Assembly: GCF_022605725.1 (NCBI RefSeq)
Contig: NC_065553.1
Span: 1-64,000 of the forward strand
Reading direction: 5' to 3'
Length of the DNA: 64,000 nucleotides
Source of the DNA: Anthonomus grandis grandis
Lineage: Eukaryota; Arthropoda; Insecta; Coleoptera; Curculionidae
Each line of letters starts with the position of its first letter. Positions within the stretch are counted from its first letter, which is position 1. Positions 23,395 to 35,856 of this stretch are shown piece after piece. Both the position numbers and the translations under genes were made by a program. The notes beneath the pieces are model-generated. The model did no database searches. It saw only the letters and a list, made by a program, of their open reading frames with translations, and had not been told where the DNA came from.

Positions 23395-24590
23395 TATCAA
23401 ATAGGATATTTGGTCAAATACAGTTAGAGTTTCTAATTGTCTCTCTAATTGTCTCACAAATTATGTATTTTATTCTCGTCGGGGGGTTTAAATCAATTTG
23501 ACAGTCACATAATTGCGTGTTGGTGGAATAGATGCCATATTATATAATAATATGAAAACTTATTGTGTGGAAAGTTTTGATTAAACTCTATCAAAGTTAT
23601 CTTAAACTGTTAGTGGTAAGATATACATGGTGACTTCCCATGTTTAGGTTGTTCATGAGGATTAACATCAGCGTTTGGTACCGTTGGATTTGACATTAAA
23701 AGAGTGAACGATTTAAATTCCCATTTAATAAAAAAATTATTTGAAGTTTTAGGTCAAAACCAGTGTCACCAAAGGTATTGATTTTCTTGTAGTGTGGCGT
23801 TAACTTTACAGTGTCACTATTTTGCCAAGAGTTTGCAGACGGTAGCTCAGAATTATTGGAGGCTTGGGATTGTTCAAAGGTTCACTTATAACTGGCTATT
23901 AAAAAATCTAAACTTGATTATAACTATTAAATAAGAGGGCACCACTTTTTTCACACCGTTTTTTTTTTGTAAATGAAAAAAAAACTAAGAAAAAGACTTG
24001 GTATATAGGTTTTAATTAACAATTAAATGACCCTAGATAAAGTAGATTTAAAGAGGCAAAAAAAATCTTAACAATACAACCAAATTATATTTACATCAAA
24101 GATATGTATACACCTCATGTTCTTATCTGTTAAATGTTTATAATTTATTATGAATTAAAATATGAATAATGTTGATATGGTTAAAATAAGTTTGACAAAA
24201 GTAACATTTCAATTATGATTTCGCTACTAGGTAGATTTCAGCACTTGAAAAATAAATTGCAATTATTAAATTTTTTAGTATATATTTGTATTACGCAGGG
24301 GAAATTTCATGAACCTTTTTACCTAAAGCATATCAGCCTTAACCGAGTTATATCTACTTAACCACAAAAAAGAGTACTGAAAAATACTGAACAAAAAATA
24401 ACTAATATTATAGATAAGAAATTGAGGTATTCAATTATGACATTGATTAAATATTTGTAACATTAAATTGAATTAAAAGGTATATTAATAAAAATTTAAA
24501 TAAGTGAGACAAATCTATGGTTAGTAATATTTAAATAAATGGAATAAACCGGCCTATATATTCCTTCAAGAAATGAACGGCTAGCCTTCA
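23395..24590. other. No gene seen
   Basis: AT-rich and non-coding. Confidence 0.5.
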
Positions 24591-24594
24591 AAAC

Positions 24595-25060
24595 CGAGGA
24601 TGTGAATGTATGTCATTTGTAGCTCAGCTATCTGGACTGGGAATCTCTAATACTAGCTCTAACTCTAGGTCCAGCTCCACCGCTTTCAGCAATTTCCCGA
24701 GGAAATCAAAAGCTTGCAGTCATCAACAATTGAAGAAGAATAAAGAGGAAAACGGAAAAGTAAAACCCTTGCTAAATTTCATTCTCTATCCTTCAAAATC
24801 TTGGGCATCCTGCACCAGAATTATGAATTAAACGGTTCCCTAAAGGAACAAGATTAAGGACTATAAATTACAAACCATATTGGCCACTTCCTGCGCCACA
24901 AACTTTGGAAATAAAAAACTGGCCTTTTACGTGTGCTTCTACCTGCGACACGGGAACAAGTCCTCGAAAAATGGACGCAGTACCGACTAAATCAGTAATA
25001 ACCCCACCTCTCGCCTGAGCTGTCAATATCAGCCAATCAAAAAAAGTCATTGACAGTGTG
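24595..25060. other. Unassigned segment, weak S1-like reading
   Basis: This block is less AT-rich than its flanks. The minus-strand frame 25050-24868 includes ARGGVITDLVG and FRGLVPVSQVEAHVKG, reminiscent of the S1-domain pattern (GGV-D--G--RGFVPASQ) of bacterial or plastid-type ribosomal protein S1. The reading is only 60 residues and stops. A chance resemblance is likely, and I do not call a gene. Confidence 0.25.
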
Positions 25061-25249
25061 AATTTAAAGAAATATGAATAAAAGAAGTTGACTGAAATTA
25101 TTAATGTAATTATTGAAATTAATGAAATATCAATGGAGCGTTAGTGAACATAAGGAGTAGAAAAATAAAACGCTACATTAGCTTGAGTATTTTGAAAGTT
25201 ATATTTATTCATAAACCGCCACTGCTCTTTCTTAATGTTTAACCTTTAG

Positions 25250-26630
25250 AATAAAATGTCTTTAAGAATTTTTTTAAGACTATTCTAGGAATTTGGGTGT
25301 CTCCGAATTATTCACAAAAGCCTGAGAGTGACATATTTTTTTATTTTATTCCAAGCTTTTGGGTATGTCCAAATTGCTCTAAGAATTCCAAAAATACTCC
25401 CAAATGCCTCTAAGAAAAGTATTTTTTGACTTAATTTAGTAATTTGGGTTTCTCCGAATTATTCACGAAAGCCTCCGAGTAAATTAAATTTTATTTTATT
25501 TTAGGCTTTTCGGTATTTCAAAATTGCTCTAAGAATCCCTAAAATACCCCCAAATAGCTTTAAGAAAAATATTTTTTGTCTTATTTCAGTAGTTTGGATT
25601 TCTATAAATTAATCATGAAAACATCCTAGTGAGTTACATTTTTATTTTATTTCAGGCTTTTGGGTGTTTCCAAATTACTCTATGAATCTCTAATTTTTTT
25701 TTTTGATTTTTGACTTATTCCGTGAACTTGGAATTTTTTACGTACGCCACTGGGTAAATTGAAATTTTATTTTATTACAGAGTTTGGATATTTTCAAATT
25801 GCTTTAAGAATCGTTAGGTTACATGCCTCTAAGGAAATTATTTTTTGACTTAATTTAGTAATTTGGGTTTCTCCAAATTATTTACAAAAGCCGTGAATTA
25901 AATTATTATATTATTCCAGGCTTTTGGGTGTTTCCAAATTGTTCTAAAGATTTCTAAATTTACACAAATACTTCTAAGTATTTTAGACTCATTCACGTAA
26001 ACTGGTTAAAACCACTGGGTAAATTGAAAATGTTTATTTTATTCTAGGTCTTGAGTGTTTTCAAATTGGTCTTAGAATCTTTAAATTAACCCAAATACCT
26101 CTAAGTAATAGATTTATGCCTTATTTCAGGAATTTGAAAGCATTTACCTAAGCCTCTGAGTAAATTACATTTTATTTTATTTCAGGCTTTTGGGTATTTC
26201 CAAATTGCTCTAAGAATATTTAAAATATACCCAAATGCCCTTAAGTAATAGATTTTTGACTTATCCTAGGAAGCCCTTGGGTTTTCTCAAATTTCTCTAA
26301 GAATTACACTAAAATACACACAAATGCCTCTAAAAAAAATATTTTTAACTTATTTTAGTAATTTGTGAGTTTCTCCGAGTTATTCACGAAAGCGTCTGAG
26401 TGAATTAAATTTTTACTTTACCTTAGGCTTTTGGATGTTTCCAAATTGCGCTATGAATCTCTAAAATACACCCAAATGCCTCTAAGAAAAATATCTTTTG
26501 ACTTATTTCAGTAATTTGTGTTTCTCCGAATTATTCATAAAAGCCTCAAAGTGAATTAAGTTATTATGTTATTCCGGGCTTTTGAGTGTTTCTAAACTGC
26601 TCCAAGAATTCTTAAATTAGTTGTTCTAGT
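25250..26630 (+). repeat. Satellite array, 132-153 bp unit, about 10 copies
   Basis: AATTTGGGTTTCTCCGAATT-like starts occur at 25290, 25441, 25591, 25725, 25860, 25999, 26131, 26271, 26360 and 26513. Other unit landmarks are AGGCTTTTGGGTGTTTCC, AAATTGCTCTAAGAATC and CCAAATGCCTCTAAG. Units vary by indels, and one interval is shortened to 89 bp. Confidence 0.9.
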
Positions 26631-26639
26631 AAAGTTAAC

Positions 26640-27600
26640 TACAAAAAGTCCTTAATTTCAAATTTCAAGAATACTTTTTGATAACATTTTACAGCCTAAT
26701 ATTCCCCTTTAATTCGCCAAGAAACTGTTTATCATATACATTTAAATTATGCACAAAGAGGAAATCTATTTTACCAGTATAGGATAATAGAATAGTTTGG
26801 CTCTCTCAATTCTCTAATAAAAACTAGCTAAAAATATAAAATTTTTGAGCAAATTAAAAAAGTGAGTTATATCCTATAAGACAAATAAATAATATTAAAA
26901 ATATTCTACCGCAACAAATTTGAGCCTATGCCAAAACCCTGAGAGCTTCCATTAAAGTTTCAAATTAAAATTTTTCACCGAGGGTCCCGAAAAATAGCTG
27001 AAATTTTAATTTTAATATTTTTTTTTTGAGGTTTATTAAATTCTTAACCGATATACATGTAAATTGCACATTTTAATACATTTAAAAGCGGTTTTATCTT
27101 CTGTTCGATTATTGCCGGCTAAACGCATTATTATTTTAAATTTAAATCAAAGCGAAATTAAGGGAATTAGCGAGAGCCTATATTCGATATAAAATTCATT
27201 TTAAATATAGGGATTTCACAATCAAGTTGAAATTACTGTTTTATATATGCAATTAATAACTATTATTTCGTGCGGTAGCAGCATCTCTCTTGTTAATGCA
27301 CAATTTATTTATTGCTTTAATGATTGTATTTAATAAAGAATATAATCTCCAGTTAATATACAGGAAAACATAATTTCTGGATATCTTCTATTTCTGATTC
27401 TGGATAAAGTGTTTTTCTATTATCACCCTACTTTTGGAGAATAAAAACAGCTCAACAAGCAAAAACCACTCAGGGGGTTTGAACATAATTTCAATAAACA
27501 AATTGAGTCAGTTTATTTAAAAGACAATTTTCTTTTTAATATACTTTCAAACAGTGAAATTCTTAGCAATCAAGAGATAAATCAAGAAATAAAACTTCCA
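26640..27600. other. No gene seen
   Basis: AT-rich sequence between the main satellite array and an outlying unit. Confidence 0.5.
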
Positions 27601-27609
27601 AAAACTTAA

Positions 27610-27765
27610 GCAAAGTCAAGTTTTATTTGATTTCAGGCTTTTGGGTGTTTCCAAATTGCTTTAAAAATCTCTAAATTACACTCAAATGCCTCTAAGTAAA
27701 CTTTTTTTGACTTATTTCAGAAATTCGGGTGTTTCCGAATTATTTACAAAGTTTCTTGCGATTCT
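27610..27765 (+). repeat. Outlying unit of the 25.3-26.6 kb satellite
   Basis: AGGCTTTTGGGTGTTTCCAA, CTCAAATGCCTCTAAGTAA and ATTCGGGTGTTTCCGAATTA match the array unit, about 1 kb beyond the array end. Confidence 0.85.
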
Positions 27766-28083
27766 CCATTCTTCTTGGGTAGATCGAATCTGAAAAAAAG
27801 TAAAAAAAAATATTAACACCTCTGTTTATTTTGTTTAGGCTACTCCTGAGCATAGCAATTGGGATGCTGAAAAGACCAAAAATATAAATGAGAAAAATTG
27901 CGTTGGGACTATATCGAACGTAAAAAAATAAAATCTACGGAAAATAAACAAGACAATAAACAGCTATTATCTCTAGCATGTGAATATTCAAAAAAGCGCG
28001 GCCGAGGTTGAAGATGACCTTTCAGCCTTTAGGTCCTTTTTTTCATCTGAAAAACTGGTAAGGAATAAAAATGTTTAAGTAAT

Positions 28084-29142
28084 GTGACGCGATCAGAAGA
28101 TCTAGCACCCTCTGTAAAGCCGGAAGTTACCGAGCTCAGTGTTTTTCTTTTAAATATTCAGTCCTTAAGACGCAAAACCAACGATTTATTTTTTCTATTA
28201 GAAAAACTTAAATTTCCTGAAATTATCGCCATTACCGAACATTGGTTAAACATAGATGAACCTATTTGTATTCAAAATTATACTACAATTGCTAGGTTCA
28301 ATAGAAGTATTTTTTCTCATAGCGGCACCTTAATTATGTCTACCAACAGCGACTTTGCAGCGGTCACTAAGTTCGTTATCTTATTATCTGAAAAAGAATT
28401 TGAATTTTCCATCGTTCATAATGCTTTACTTGACCTTTACATTATTTCTATTTATCGATCACCGGACGCTAATGTGCTGATTTTCTGCCAAAAACTACTG
28501 AGCTTGCTGGAATCCCTACCTATAAAAAGTAAATTGATTTTATGTGGTGACTTTAACATTGACTTCACCAGTGTGTGTGCTGCTCAAGGGTCTCTGCAGT
28601 CAATTTTTGATTCATTGGGTTTAGAAATGCACATCAACTCTCCAACCAGAATAACTAAAAATAGTTCTAGCACAATCGATTATATTGTGTCATCATTTAT
28701 TCCATCATTCGTTGATTGTACTGTCTTAAATGCAGGGTTTTCTGATCATGAAGCTGTGATTTGTAGATTTTCTTTGGAATCTAAAAACAAAAATACTTTA
28801 CGTCGATTAGGCCGTGTTTTTGGTGACACGAGTTTATTAAATTTCAAGAATCAGTGCCTTGAGTGCAATTGGGATTTTCTTTCTGATTATATCGATGATG
28901 AGTTTTCTACATTTACAAGGACTTCATCAAATATTTCAGATAAGTGTTTTCCTTTGAGGCCTATAAAAATTAAACATCATAAGCCTTGGTCTACTTGTGG
29001 CTTACGTAAATCAGCAAAAAACATGCGCTCATTATCGCATTTAAAAAAAATTCTCCGCCAGCGACGTTTTCCACAATTACGTCAGGCGATACAGAAGAGT
29101 TTATCACAAGACAATAAAAGCTGCAAAGGATGCCTATTATAA
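28084..29142 (+). pseudogene. LINE A ORF2, AP-like endonuclease part
   Basis: An open frame of 352 codons. It contains FLLNIQSLRRKTNDL (N-terminal EN motif), ITEHWLN (catalytic Glu), SIYRSPD, LILCGDFNID (catalytic Asp), STIDYI and GFSDHEAV (SDH motif). These mark an apurinic-type endonuclease that nicks target DNA for target-primed reverse transcription. The frame lacks an ATG at its 5' side (it opens with GTG after ORF1's stop), so the true start is unclear. It is frameshifted near 29140 relative to the RT part. All visible EN catalytic residues are kept. Confidence 0.9.
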
Positions 29143-29167
29143 CGAAAGGCTTACTGATTCTGGTAAT

Positions 29168-29865
29168 GTGTCTAAAGAAACATGGTCTATTGTTAACGAA
29201 TTGAGAAATAAATCTTCCTCGCCTAGCACTATCACTACTTCACCGGAAGACCTTAACAATTACTTTGTAAATGTCGCTAAGAACCTAATGACCACCATAT
29301 CACCTTCTCACGATCCACTTTCGTATCTTTTTAATGGTAATCTGCACAGTTTCTTTTTCACCCCTGTATCATTCACCGACCTTCGAAGTACAATTAACGA
29401 AATAAAAAATAAATCATCGTCTGGTACAGATGGCCTAACTCTCAAAATGTTTGCAAACCTGCCTGATTGCACCTTAAGTCACTTAGTGAACCTAATTAAC
29501 ATGTAATTTCAGAGGGGAATCTTTCCAAGCTGCCTTAAGACTGCAATTATTATTCCACTGCATAAAGGAGGGGATAAAGATCAAGCCTCAAATTATCGCC
29601 CAATAGCACTTCTTCCAACTTTATCTAAGATTGTTGAAAGACTAGTTAAAGAAAGGGTTTTATCATTTTTGCTTAAATATAGAATTCTAACACCGAATCA
29701 ATTTGGATTTTTAAGAAATAAATGCACCAGTGATGCTATGTTTTCGCTCCTAAATAGTGTTTATTCTAGCCTAAACACTCAACACTTCACAGCTACAGTT
29801 TTCTGCGATTTCTCAAAGGCTTGCATTTGATTGTGTACAAACTGCAACACTATTGTAGCGGAACG
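29168..29865 (+). pseudogene. LINE A ORF2, reverse transcriptase N-terminal half
   Basis: The reading SKETWSIVNELRNKSSSPST, then KNKSSSGTDGL, is followed after a stop at 29504 (-FQRGIFP) by FPSCLKTAIIIPLHKGGDK, NYRPIALLPTLSKI and NQFGFLRNKCT. It ends at FCDFSKA, RT motif A with its catalytic Asp. An internal deletion then joins FDCV to a later part of the same region, and the copy ends. The fingers and start of the palm are present, but the FADD box is absent. Confidence 0.85.
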
Positions 29866-29867
29866 AC

Positions 29868-30005
29868 CTCTACTTTGCTATAGTTTGTTCTATATTACGA
29901 AAAAGTAGCACAGTGTCGCGAAAACCGCAACTCTCTATCTCTAAAAATAACGGAGATATCCCGCAAAAGTATCCGAAATGGGACACCCTGTACACTTCAC
30001 TTGTC
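29868..30005. mobile_element. Repeat end of CACCCTGTA type
   Basis: Sequence abutting the LINE A truncation ends with GAAATGGGACACCCTGTACA, similar to other element termini in the window. Full limits are unknown. Confidence 0.4.
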
Positions 30006-30009
30006 ACTC

Positions 30010-31660
30010 AAAAATAATTTTTGAAGGCTTCTGGATCTGTTTTTCTAATAAAATTTAATAAATTGAGATATATTTTTCTATTGACTATTGAGGTGTATTT
30101 TTCACGTTGACTAATCCCTTGTTTCATCCAGCGTCTTTTTTTTTGAGTTTAGAACTTGCAGTGCATTGCGATATAATAATAGCAATACAAGCTTTTCGTT
30201 CATTGCGCTTCAAAAAAATAAAAAAAACTATACAAAAAAGGTTTGACCTGCGTAAACGGGACGTTTATGTTTGACTGATAAATAATAAAAATACTGACCG
30301 TTTGAGGAGGAGAAAAAAAGATTGACGAAAGATTGTCAGTATTAAATACTGTCAGTAATACTGATCGTGTGAGGGCCGCTTAAGATGGCCGCCGACCGAA
30401 ATTCCGCTTTGGCGAGTAAAGTTATATGGAGCGATTTAATGTGTTGACATTTCTAATGTCAAGGTTTATCTTTTTATGTATATGGCTTACGTTAGAAAAT
30501 AAAGACAACGATATTTGAGAATATTTCTTTAACTTTTCTATTTTTCACATTCTAAAAGCTAAAATTTAAATATAAACTTAGAAGATAAACAATACTACAG
30601 TGATAACCCAAAACTGACAGTTAAATCAACAATTCTTTTTTTTATATAAACAATACAGCAAACTTTTAACTAGGAAAATAAACTTGCCCCGGCTGTAAAC
30701 TTTTAATCGTTTCGAAGGTAATTGGTTAATAAATCTGGTTTTATTAACCGACCCTTATTTGACACGGTTTCCCGATCGCGGCACTTTCGGACACACTTCC
30801 CTTTGATGGTTTCTGATAACAAAAGAAATTTAATGGGCTATTGTTCGGCAACTTTCAAGCTTGCGCTGATTTTTTTTTTTGCAGAACAAGGGGAAAAAGA
30901 GAAGTCAATTAGCGGCTCACCAACACACTTCTGATTAATTAAAGCCTCAAATGTTAATTTTGAATTTTTGGATGATAAGCCCCTAAGATATTATCTTTAA
31001 TTATCCTAATTTTTTTTTGGGAGGTCTGTGTTGTTTTTTGGACCCCAGTTTAAATTGGTTTTTTTTTTCCAGTTTCCCATTACTTGCTGTGCTTACAGTG
31101 ATATCCTTTAAATATTTATTAACCCGAAGCGTTCCCTTTAAAGTTTCATTCCAATATTAAATATTGAAAGGGACGTGAAAACTTTAAACAGTAGGTGGGA
31201 AGCTTTACTTATTGATAACGTCGGTGGGTTAAAGTTATTGGCTGGCGTCGGATGCACTCGAAAAGATGAAAAGATGGAAAATTTACGACGGCTTGCAATC
31301 TACACAATATTTGGCCGTGCATTTATACACATAATGTCGACACATTCTTTTATTTATAGCATGTGTAAAGTGATAAATTCGTTTCATGGATGTATAAAAA
31401 TAACTTTATCGGAACCATAATTTTTGGAGAAAATATTTGATCATTTAGGAAATATATCATTAGTTGTATGTACAAAAATAGGAGTCTAGTGTAAGTGTCA
31501 TGGTCTAAAGAGTAATCATATTAGGCATAATAAATATAGGTCATGTATAACTTAAATGGAAACAATAGTCGTATTGTATTCAGATTGTCCTCATCACGTG
31601 GCTCAGTAGATATTGCATCTTTCTTATATTAATTGTGTTCAATATTTCATTTCTTTCTCC
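30010..31660. other. No gene seen
   Basis: Mostly AT-rich. A less AT-rich patch lies at 30370-30420, and a 10-bp-arm hairpin (GGTTAATAAA / TTTATTAACC) at 30724-30749. Open stretches at 30722 and 31175 have no recognisable protein content. Confidence 0.5.
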
Positions 31661-31669
31661 AAAGTGTCT

Positions 31670-31990
31670 TCTCATTTATTATGTCCACTCAACTTATTCT
31701 TAAGATCCTTTTATAAGACCACATCTTAGATGCTTCCAGTCGTTCTATCGTGATCGGCTTCTTTAACGTCCAGCATTTCATCCCATCTAGCTGAGAAAAC
31801 GTAGTATTAAAAGAATAAAACATGTCATTCTCACTTTAAATTGTAAGTTAAATCTCTACTGCATAACACATTTTTCTACTACTATACTGCTACTTTATCA
31901 AATGCTTTATTATAGTCAAGAAAGCAGACATACATCGGTTGATTGATGTTCATGCATCTTTAAACATTGAGCTATATTTCAAGATATTGG
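31670..31990 (-). pseudogene. Reverse transcriptase relic (RTE-like pattern)
   Basis: The minus strand reads MYVCFLDYNKAFDKV, i.e. RT motif A with the catalytic Asp. Nearby, after an internal deletion, it reads DGMKCWTLKK, TIERLEASKMWSYKRILRIS and VDIINEKTL, the typical C-terminal GxExWTLxK ... RLExxxMWxYRRxLRISWVD pattern of this LINE group. The FADD core between them is missing. This family is different from LINE A/B. Confidence 0.8.
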
Positions 31991-32995
31991 TTTCCAAATT
32001 CGACAAGCTTTTGAAGATGCGGATCGTTTTATTATTGAGACAGCCCTTGAACTATCTTGCTATTACCATTTCCATCAACATTTTCCTTTATTAACGAGCT
32101 ATCATACTTTAAAATAAATATATTATAAAAAATTGCACGAACTGTAAACGTGTTAAGCAATAAACAACAATTACTTATATATCTTTATTATAAATTAAAA
32201 AATAATAATATTCAATCCAATAAAATAGTTCAAGCTGCATAATTTGAAACTAATAATTTGGAATTATAGTTCTTTTATTTTTACTTAAAGGAGCCAAATA
32301 TTAAGCGACCAGAAAAAATATATGAAACTTTGTCATCGTCAGAGGCGTGCCGTTGTTATGAAGCGGTTGGATAATATAATAAAAAAAACTTAATCTTTTT
32401 ATTCGAGTTTTTTTAATAGTTTTACTAACAAAATTAACTTTGAATGCTTTGATCTGATTAAATTTTTATCAGTTTTAGATCTGTTTTTTGGTTAAACAGA
32501 TTTAGAATGGATACTATTAAATGTATTGTTGTAAAGCTTAAATGGATAATAATGGAGAAAATATTATGGCTTATAATATTTTAGGTTAGGAATCCAAATA
32601 ATCAGGTATCAGTTTTTAAGATGGAGATCGTTCTCCAGATATGAAGTATAATTTAAAATATAATGTGGTTTAAAAATTCACCTATTATATTATTATAAAA
32701 CACAATACGCATTATACTTACCAACTCAAGCAACACATCATATATTATTATCGTTAAATAATTCAACATGTAAGTGTATTTAACGATTTTTTTACAACGA
32801 AGATATATTTATTTACAAGTTATATGAAATTTAAATAAACAGTGCGTGTTTAAATTAAATATTGAATATATATTTTCTGCCAATATACTTATATAAAATA
32901 TACTTCTGAATATATACTTACACAAAAGAATATTAAGCTATACTTATAATCGAAAAAACAAATGTGTTGTAAATTTTCAAAATCTTTTTAAAAAA
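31991..32995. other. No gene seen
   Basis: Very AT-rich and non-coding. Confidence 0.5.
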
Positions 32996-32996
32996 A

Positions 32997-33860
32997 TGGA
33001 AGGTGTTGGTGCTGAATGCGTAGAAAAAATTGATAATTATTTGTACAAAGTGCCATTTTTGTAAACATCAGGCTTTTATGTATAATTGTTTCCAATATAG
33101 TTTGCCGAAATTGCCTTTAGTGTCTGCTAGTGAAAGATACAATTTAGGACAATTAGCATTGGGAGAAAAATGTCCAGAACTTTCATTCTTTTTAGGTTTA
33201 AGCGAGGACATCCCTAATAACAGCGACGGCTCTTCCATCTCATCCAGTAACTGCAATCGAATAAGAGAAAAAATGGCAGAACCGAGTGAAGTTTCATCTA
33301 AATATTATGAACAAATTTGTAGTGAGGTTGTAAAATTCATTTCTACCATTTCTACAGAACTTGCCATTGAATTTGAAAAGGAAGTTAAACCTTTGTATAG
33401 CAAAAATACACACCCAAGAACAGTCTAACAGTTTTGTTGCTACTGCGGTAGCTCAGGTGTCTCGGAATTTCAAAGGTGGTGCAGCTTTTCGCGTTCCTAC
33501 TTCTATTGCATGATGAAGAAATGGAGTCACCAAGGGCTCAAATAGCTGCTGGACGCCCTCCAACAAAATTTAAGTCTAACAGAGTTAAAAAAAGGCCAAG
33601 AAATTTACATAAAAATATTATGGCAAATTTACCCAGTGCCAAATCTCATTGTAGGTAACTAATCAATAAATTGGTAGATGCCAACCTTTTTGTGTATTGA
33701 TATTATCTAATTTTTCTAATATGAAAATAAGATTGTTAATCAAACCCAATGTTACATTCTGTGTTGGTATGTATCTTTGCAATGTGCCAGAGTTATCTAC
33801 CTTATTTTATATTTTATTTTCAATGTATGAAATAAAGAAGTTCGATAATATAACAACTTT
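32997..33860 (+). pseudogene. Unrecognised, frame-broken ORF cluster with poly(A) signal
   Basis: Three plus-strand stretches carry coding-like sequence. The first starts at ATG 32997 (MEGVGAECVEKIDNYLYKV). The second, 33030-33428, has CTKCHFCKHQAF, LGQLALGEKCPELSFFLGL, a serine-rich SDGSSISSSN and KYYEQICSEVVKFISTIS. The third, 33430-33656, includes FKGGAAFRVPTSIA then, shifted, the basic SNRVKKRPRNLHKN. AAATAAAG near 33830 could be the polyadenylation signal of the ancestral transcript. I do not recognise a family. It may be a decayed retrocopy or a transposon accessory ORF. No introns were identified. Confidence 0.35.
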
Positions 33861-33864
33861 ATTT

Positions 33865-35450
33865 TATTTATTCTTTTTATACAGTTTCTTAGAAGTTTAA
33901 CAAAATAAATTATTTATGTACTGACAGAAGGATCTTTCACTCGTTTTACAACGTAACATTCTTGATTATTGTCAAACTTAAAATTTCATTCTTCATAATA
34001 AGTTGTTAAAAAACTACATACAATCAAACATTATATTTTTTATAAAATTTTACAATATCTACATCTTTACATCAAAAATACGGATCACGAGCAGAAAAAA
34101 GTAGTACCTAGTGTTACAGTTTTTTTTTATGAATGATTACATTTATCTAGTTATAGTTGAAATTAATTGAGTAATGCAATCTTATGCCCACAAAAAACAT
34201 AAAGATTAAGGGAAATAATTATTTAAATGTACAACCCCTAAAATAAAACTCACTCTATTCAATTTGTAAATGTTTATTGATTATAATAAGAAAAAAATAA
34301 AAGAAACAAAATGTGATTCACCCTAAAACCCAAAATATAACTAAACAGAACACTTCTCGTCACATTAACACAGGTACACATACAACTAGTTAATCATGTA
34401 ATGGGCTTTATACGGCACTAAATTGTTTTATTTATAGTTTTGTTGTTTTTTTTAATTGAAATTTATCACGAAAATTAGTCCAAAATAATTAAAATTCAAC
34501 TATAAAAAAACTTAAATTATAGTTATAATATAATATATAATTATAATTTAAAATTATATTAAATTTAAAATTAAATTAAATTATAATAATAATAAATTAT
34601 AATATAGATGTTCACTCCAAAATTTATTCGAATGAGAACAGCAAACAGCTGTTACCTAATCGATACTTAAATCTTGACCAATCAACGTCGATGAATCCTT
34701 ATTACGGTCTTAACACTAGATGGTCGGTGAATACGCACTCTCCCCTATTATAAAGTGTTTTTTTGTCAGTTTCACATAAGTATCTTGCATCATTGCATCA
34801 GAAATGTTGCAAGCAAAAAAACTGCCCATAGTTCCACGGGAATGCTCATTCTAGCCTTTTAATGCTTAAAAAAATCCTCCTTTTATAAAACTTTTATTTA
34901 CTGAATAGAAAATTTATAGCATATTTTACCGAACATAATATATCCACAGTTAATTCTGGTGAATTTCTAAAAATTTAAAACGAAATTATTTAAAAAAATA
35001 TCGCAGTATACTATACAATCTTAACAGGCCAAATATTTATAAGATGTCCTAAAAATATGCGCTATCCGATCTACAGTGTGAGAAAACTTGTTTTCGTAAT
35101 CATTAATTATCTGAAAGTCGGTATTTTCTACTCGCTTAATAAGCCGCAATCTGTGTAGGTTCATTCAAAGACGCGTTAGCAGGTAGATTTGTTTTGAAAT
35201 TGGCTAAAAGACGACGTCTTGACTGGTCTGATTTATGAGCAGTTAAACGACACTAAAGACGTTTCAAAAGTTTCGCAATAAGGAGACAATTTCAAAAGTT
35301 CGTTTAAGATTAAACGCTCAATTTTATTTTGTTTTAATGCCTTTTAGAGATCGATTTTATTTGGGACATCGCATTTTCAATTCGGTTTTTTTATAAACGA
35401 TTTATTTTATTGTGCAACGGGATCAATTACAAAGTATAAAGTAGCAAAAG
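33865..35450. other. No gene seen; AT low-complexity tract
   Basis: Non-coding. 34495-34610 is an almost pure A/T dyad-rich tract (AATTATAATATAATATATAA-like). Confidence 0.55.
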
Positions 35451-35500
35451 AATACTTGGGATACTCCCTAAGACGGAAAGCAGAACAAGTAAAGATGGTA

Positions 35501-35542
35501 CCTGCCGACACGTGTTTTGGCCTCTTGGCTTCTCCAGGGCCG
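35501..35542 (-). ncRNA. Hammerhead-like ribozyme motif, left arm
   Basis: On the minus strand: CGGCC (helix I 5' strand, one mismatch), CTGGAGA (core 1, two changes from CTGATGA), A-GCC-AAGA-GGC (helix II with tetraloop), then AAAAC (core 2), ACGT loop, GTC cleavage triplet (35509-35507) and GGCAG (helix I 3' strand). The order and spacing match type I hammerheads with a minimal helix III. Confidence 0.6.
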
Positions 35543-35817
35543 GCCAAGTGAAGGAAAAAATCAACATAAGGCAACACGGACAGGGGCCAACAATTAATTT
35601 GTGTAAATCAGCGCTATTCTTTTGCTATTTAACTCTCCGTGCGAGCTTTCATTCTTTAAAACTATACACAAGTATCCTATGTTTTCCTAGTGAGGTTGCT
35701 GTATTTTTTTTTCCTCTAAAACCAGATTTAAAATTGATTACACAAATTGGTCCTCCTATGCGTGATCCCTTATGTGCTTTTTTTGTATTCACTTTTTTCT
35801 TTGGTTTTCTGGTTTCT

Positions 35818-35856
35818 CTGCCCTGATGAAGCCAAAAATCAAAAACCTGTCGGCAG
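35818..35856 (+). ncRNA. Hammerhead-like ribozyme motif, right arm
   Basis: CTGCC (35818-35822) pairs perfectly with GGCAG (35852-35856). Between them lie an intact CTGATGA core (35823-35829), AGCC starting helix II, AAAAC and the GTC triplet (35849-35851) abutting helix I. The 3' side of helix II (GGC) is mutated to ATC, and the helix III loop is two bases short, so activity is doubtful. The left arm keeps what this arm lost. Confidence 0.65.

Larger units (their letters stand above)
28005..29867 (+). mobile_element. LINE A: Jockey/CR1-group, truncated at both ends
   Basis: The copy begins inside ORF1 (VEDDLSAFRSFFSSEKL at about 28007-28060, matching the end of ORF1 in LINE B). It continues through the endonuclease and the first half of the reverse transcriptase, and stops inside RT motif A around 29830-29867, where unrelated sequence ending in GGGACACCCTGTA takes over. 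LINE B at 40770-44696 is a same-family copy in the opposite orientation. Confidence 0.9.

Noticed and set aside
25250..26630. CRISPR-like regular repeats
   Set aside because: Units are full-length diverged satellite copies with no constant-repeat/variable-spacer pattern, and the genome is eukaryotic.
35512..35826. Plus-strand open frame of 104 codons in the fold-back element
   Set aside because: It spans both inverted arms and ends in a Phe/Leu-rich run from T-rich DNA; structure, not coding, explains the sequence.
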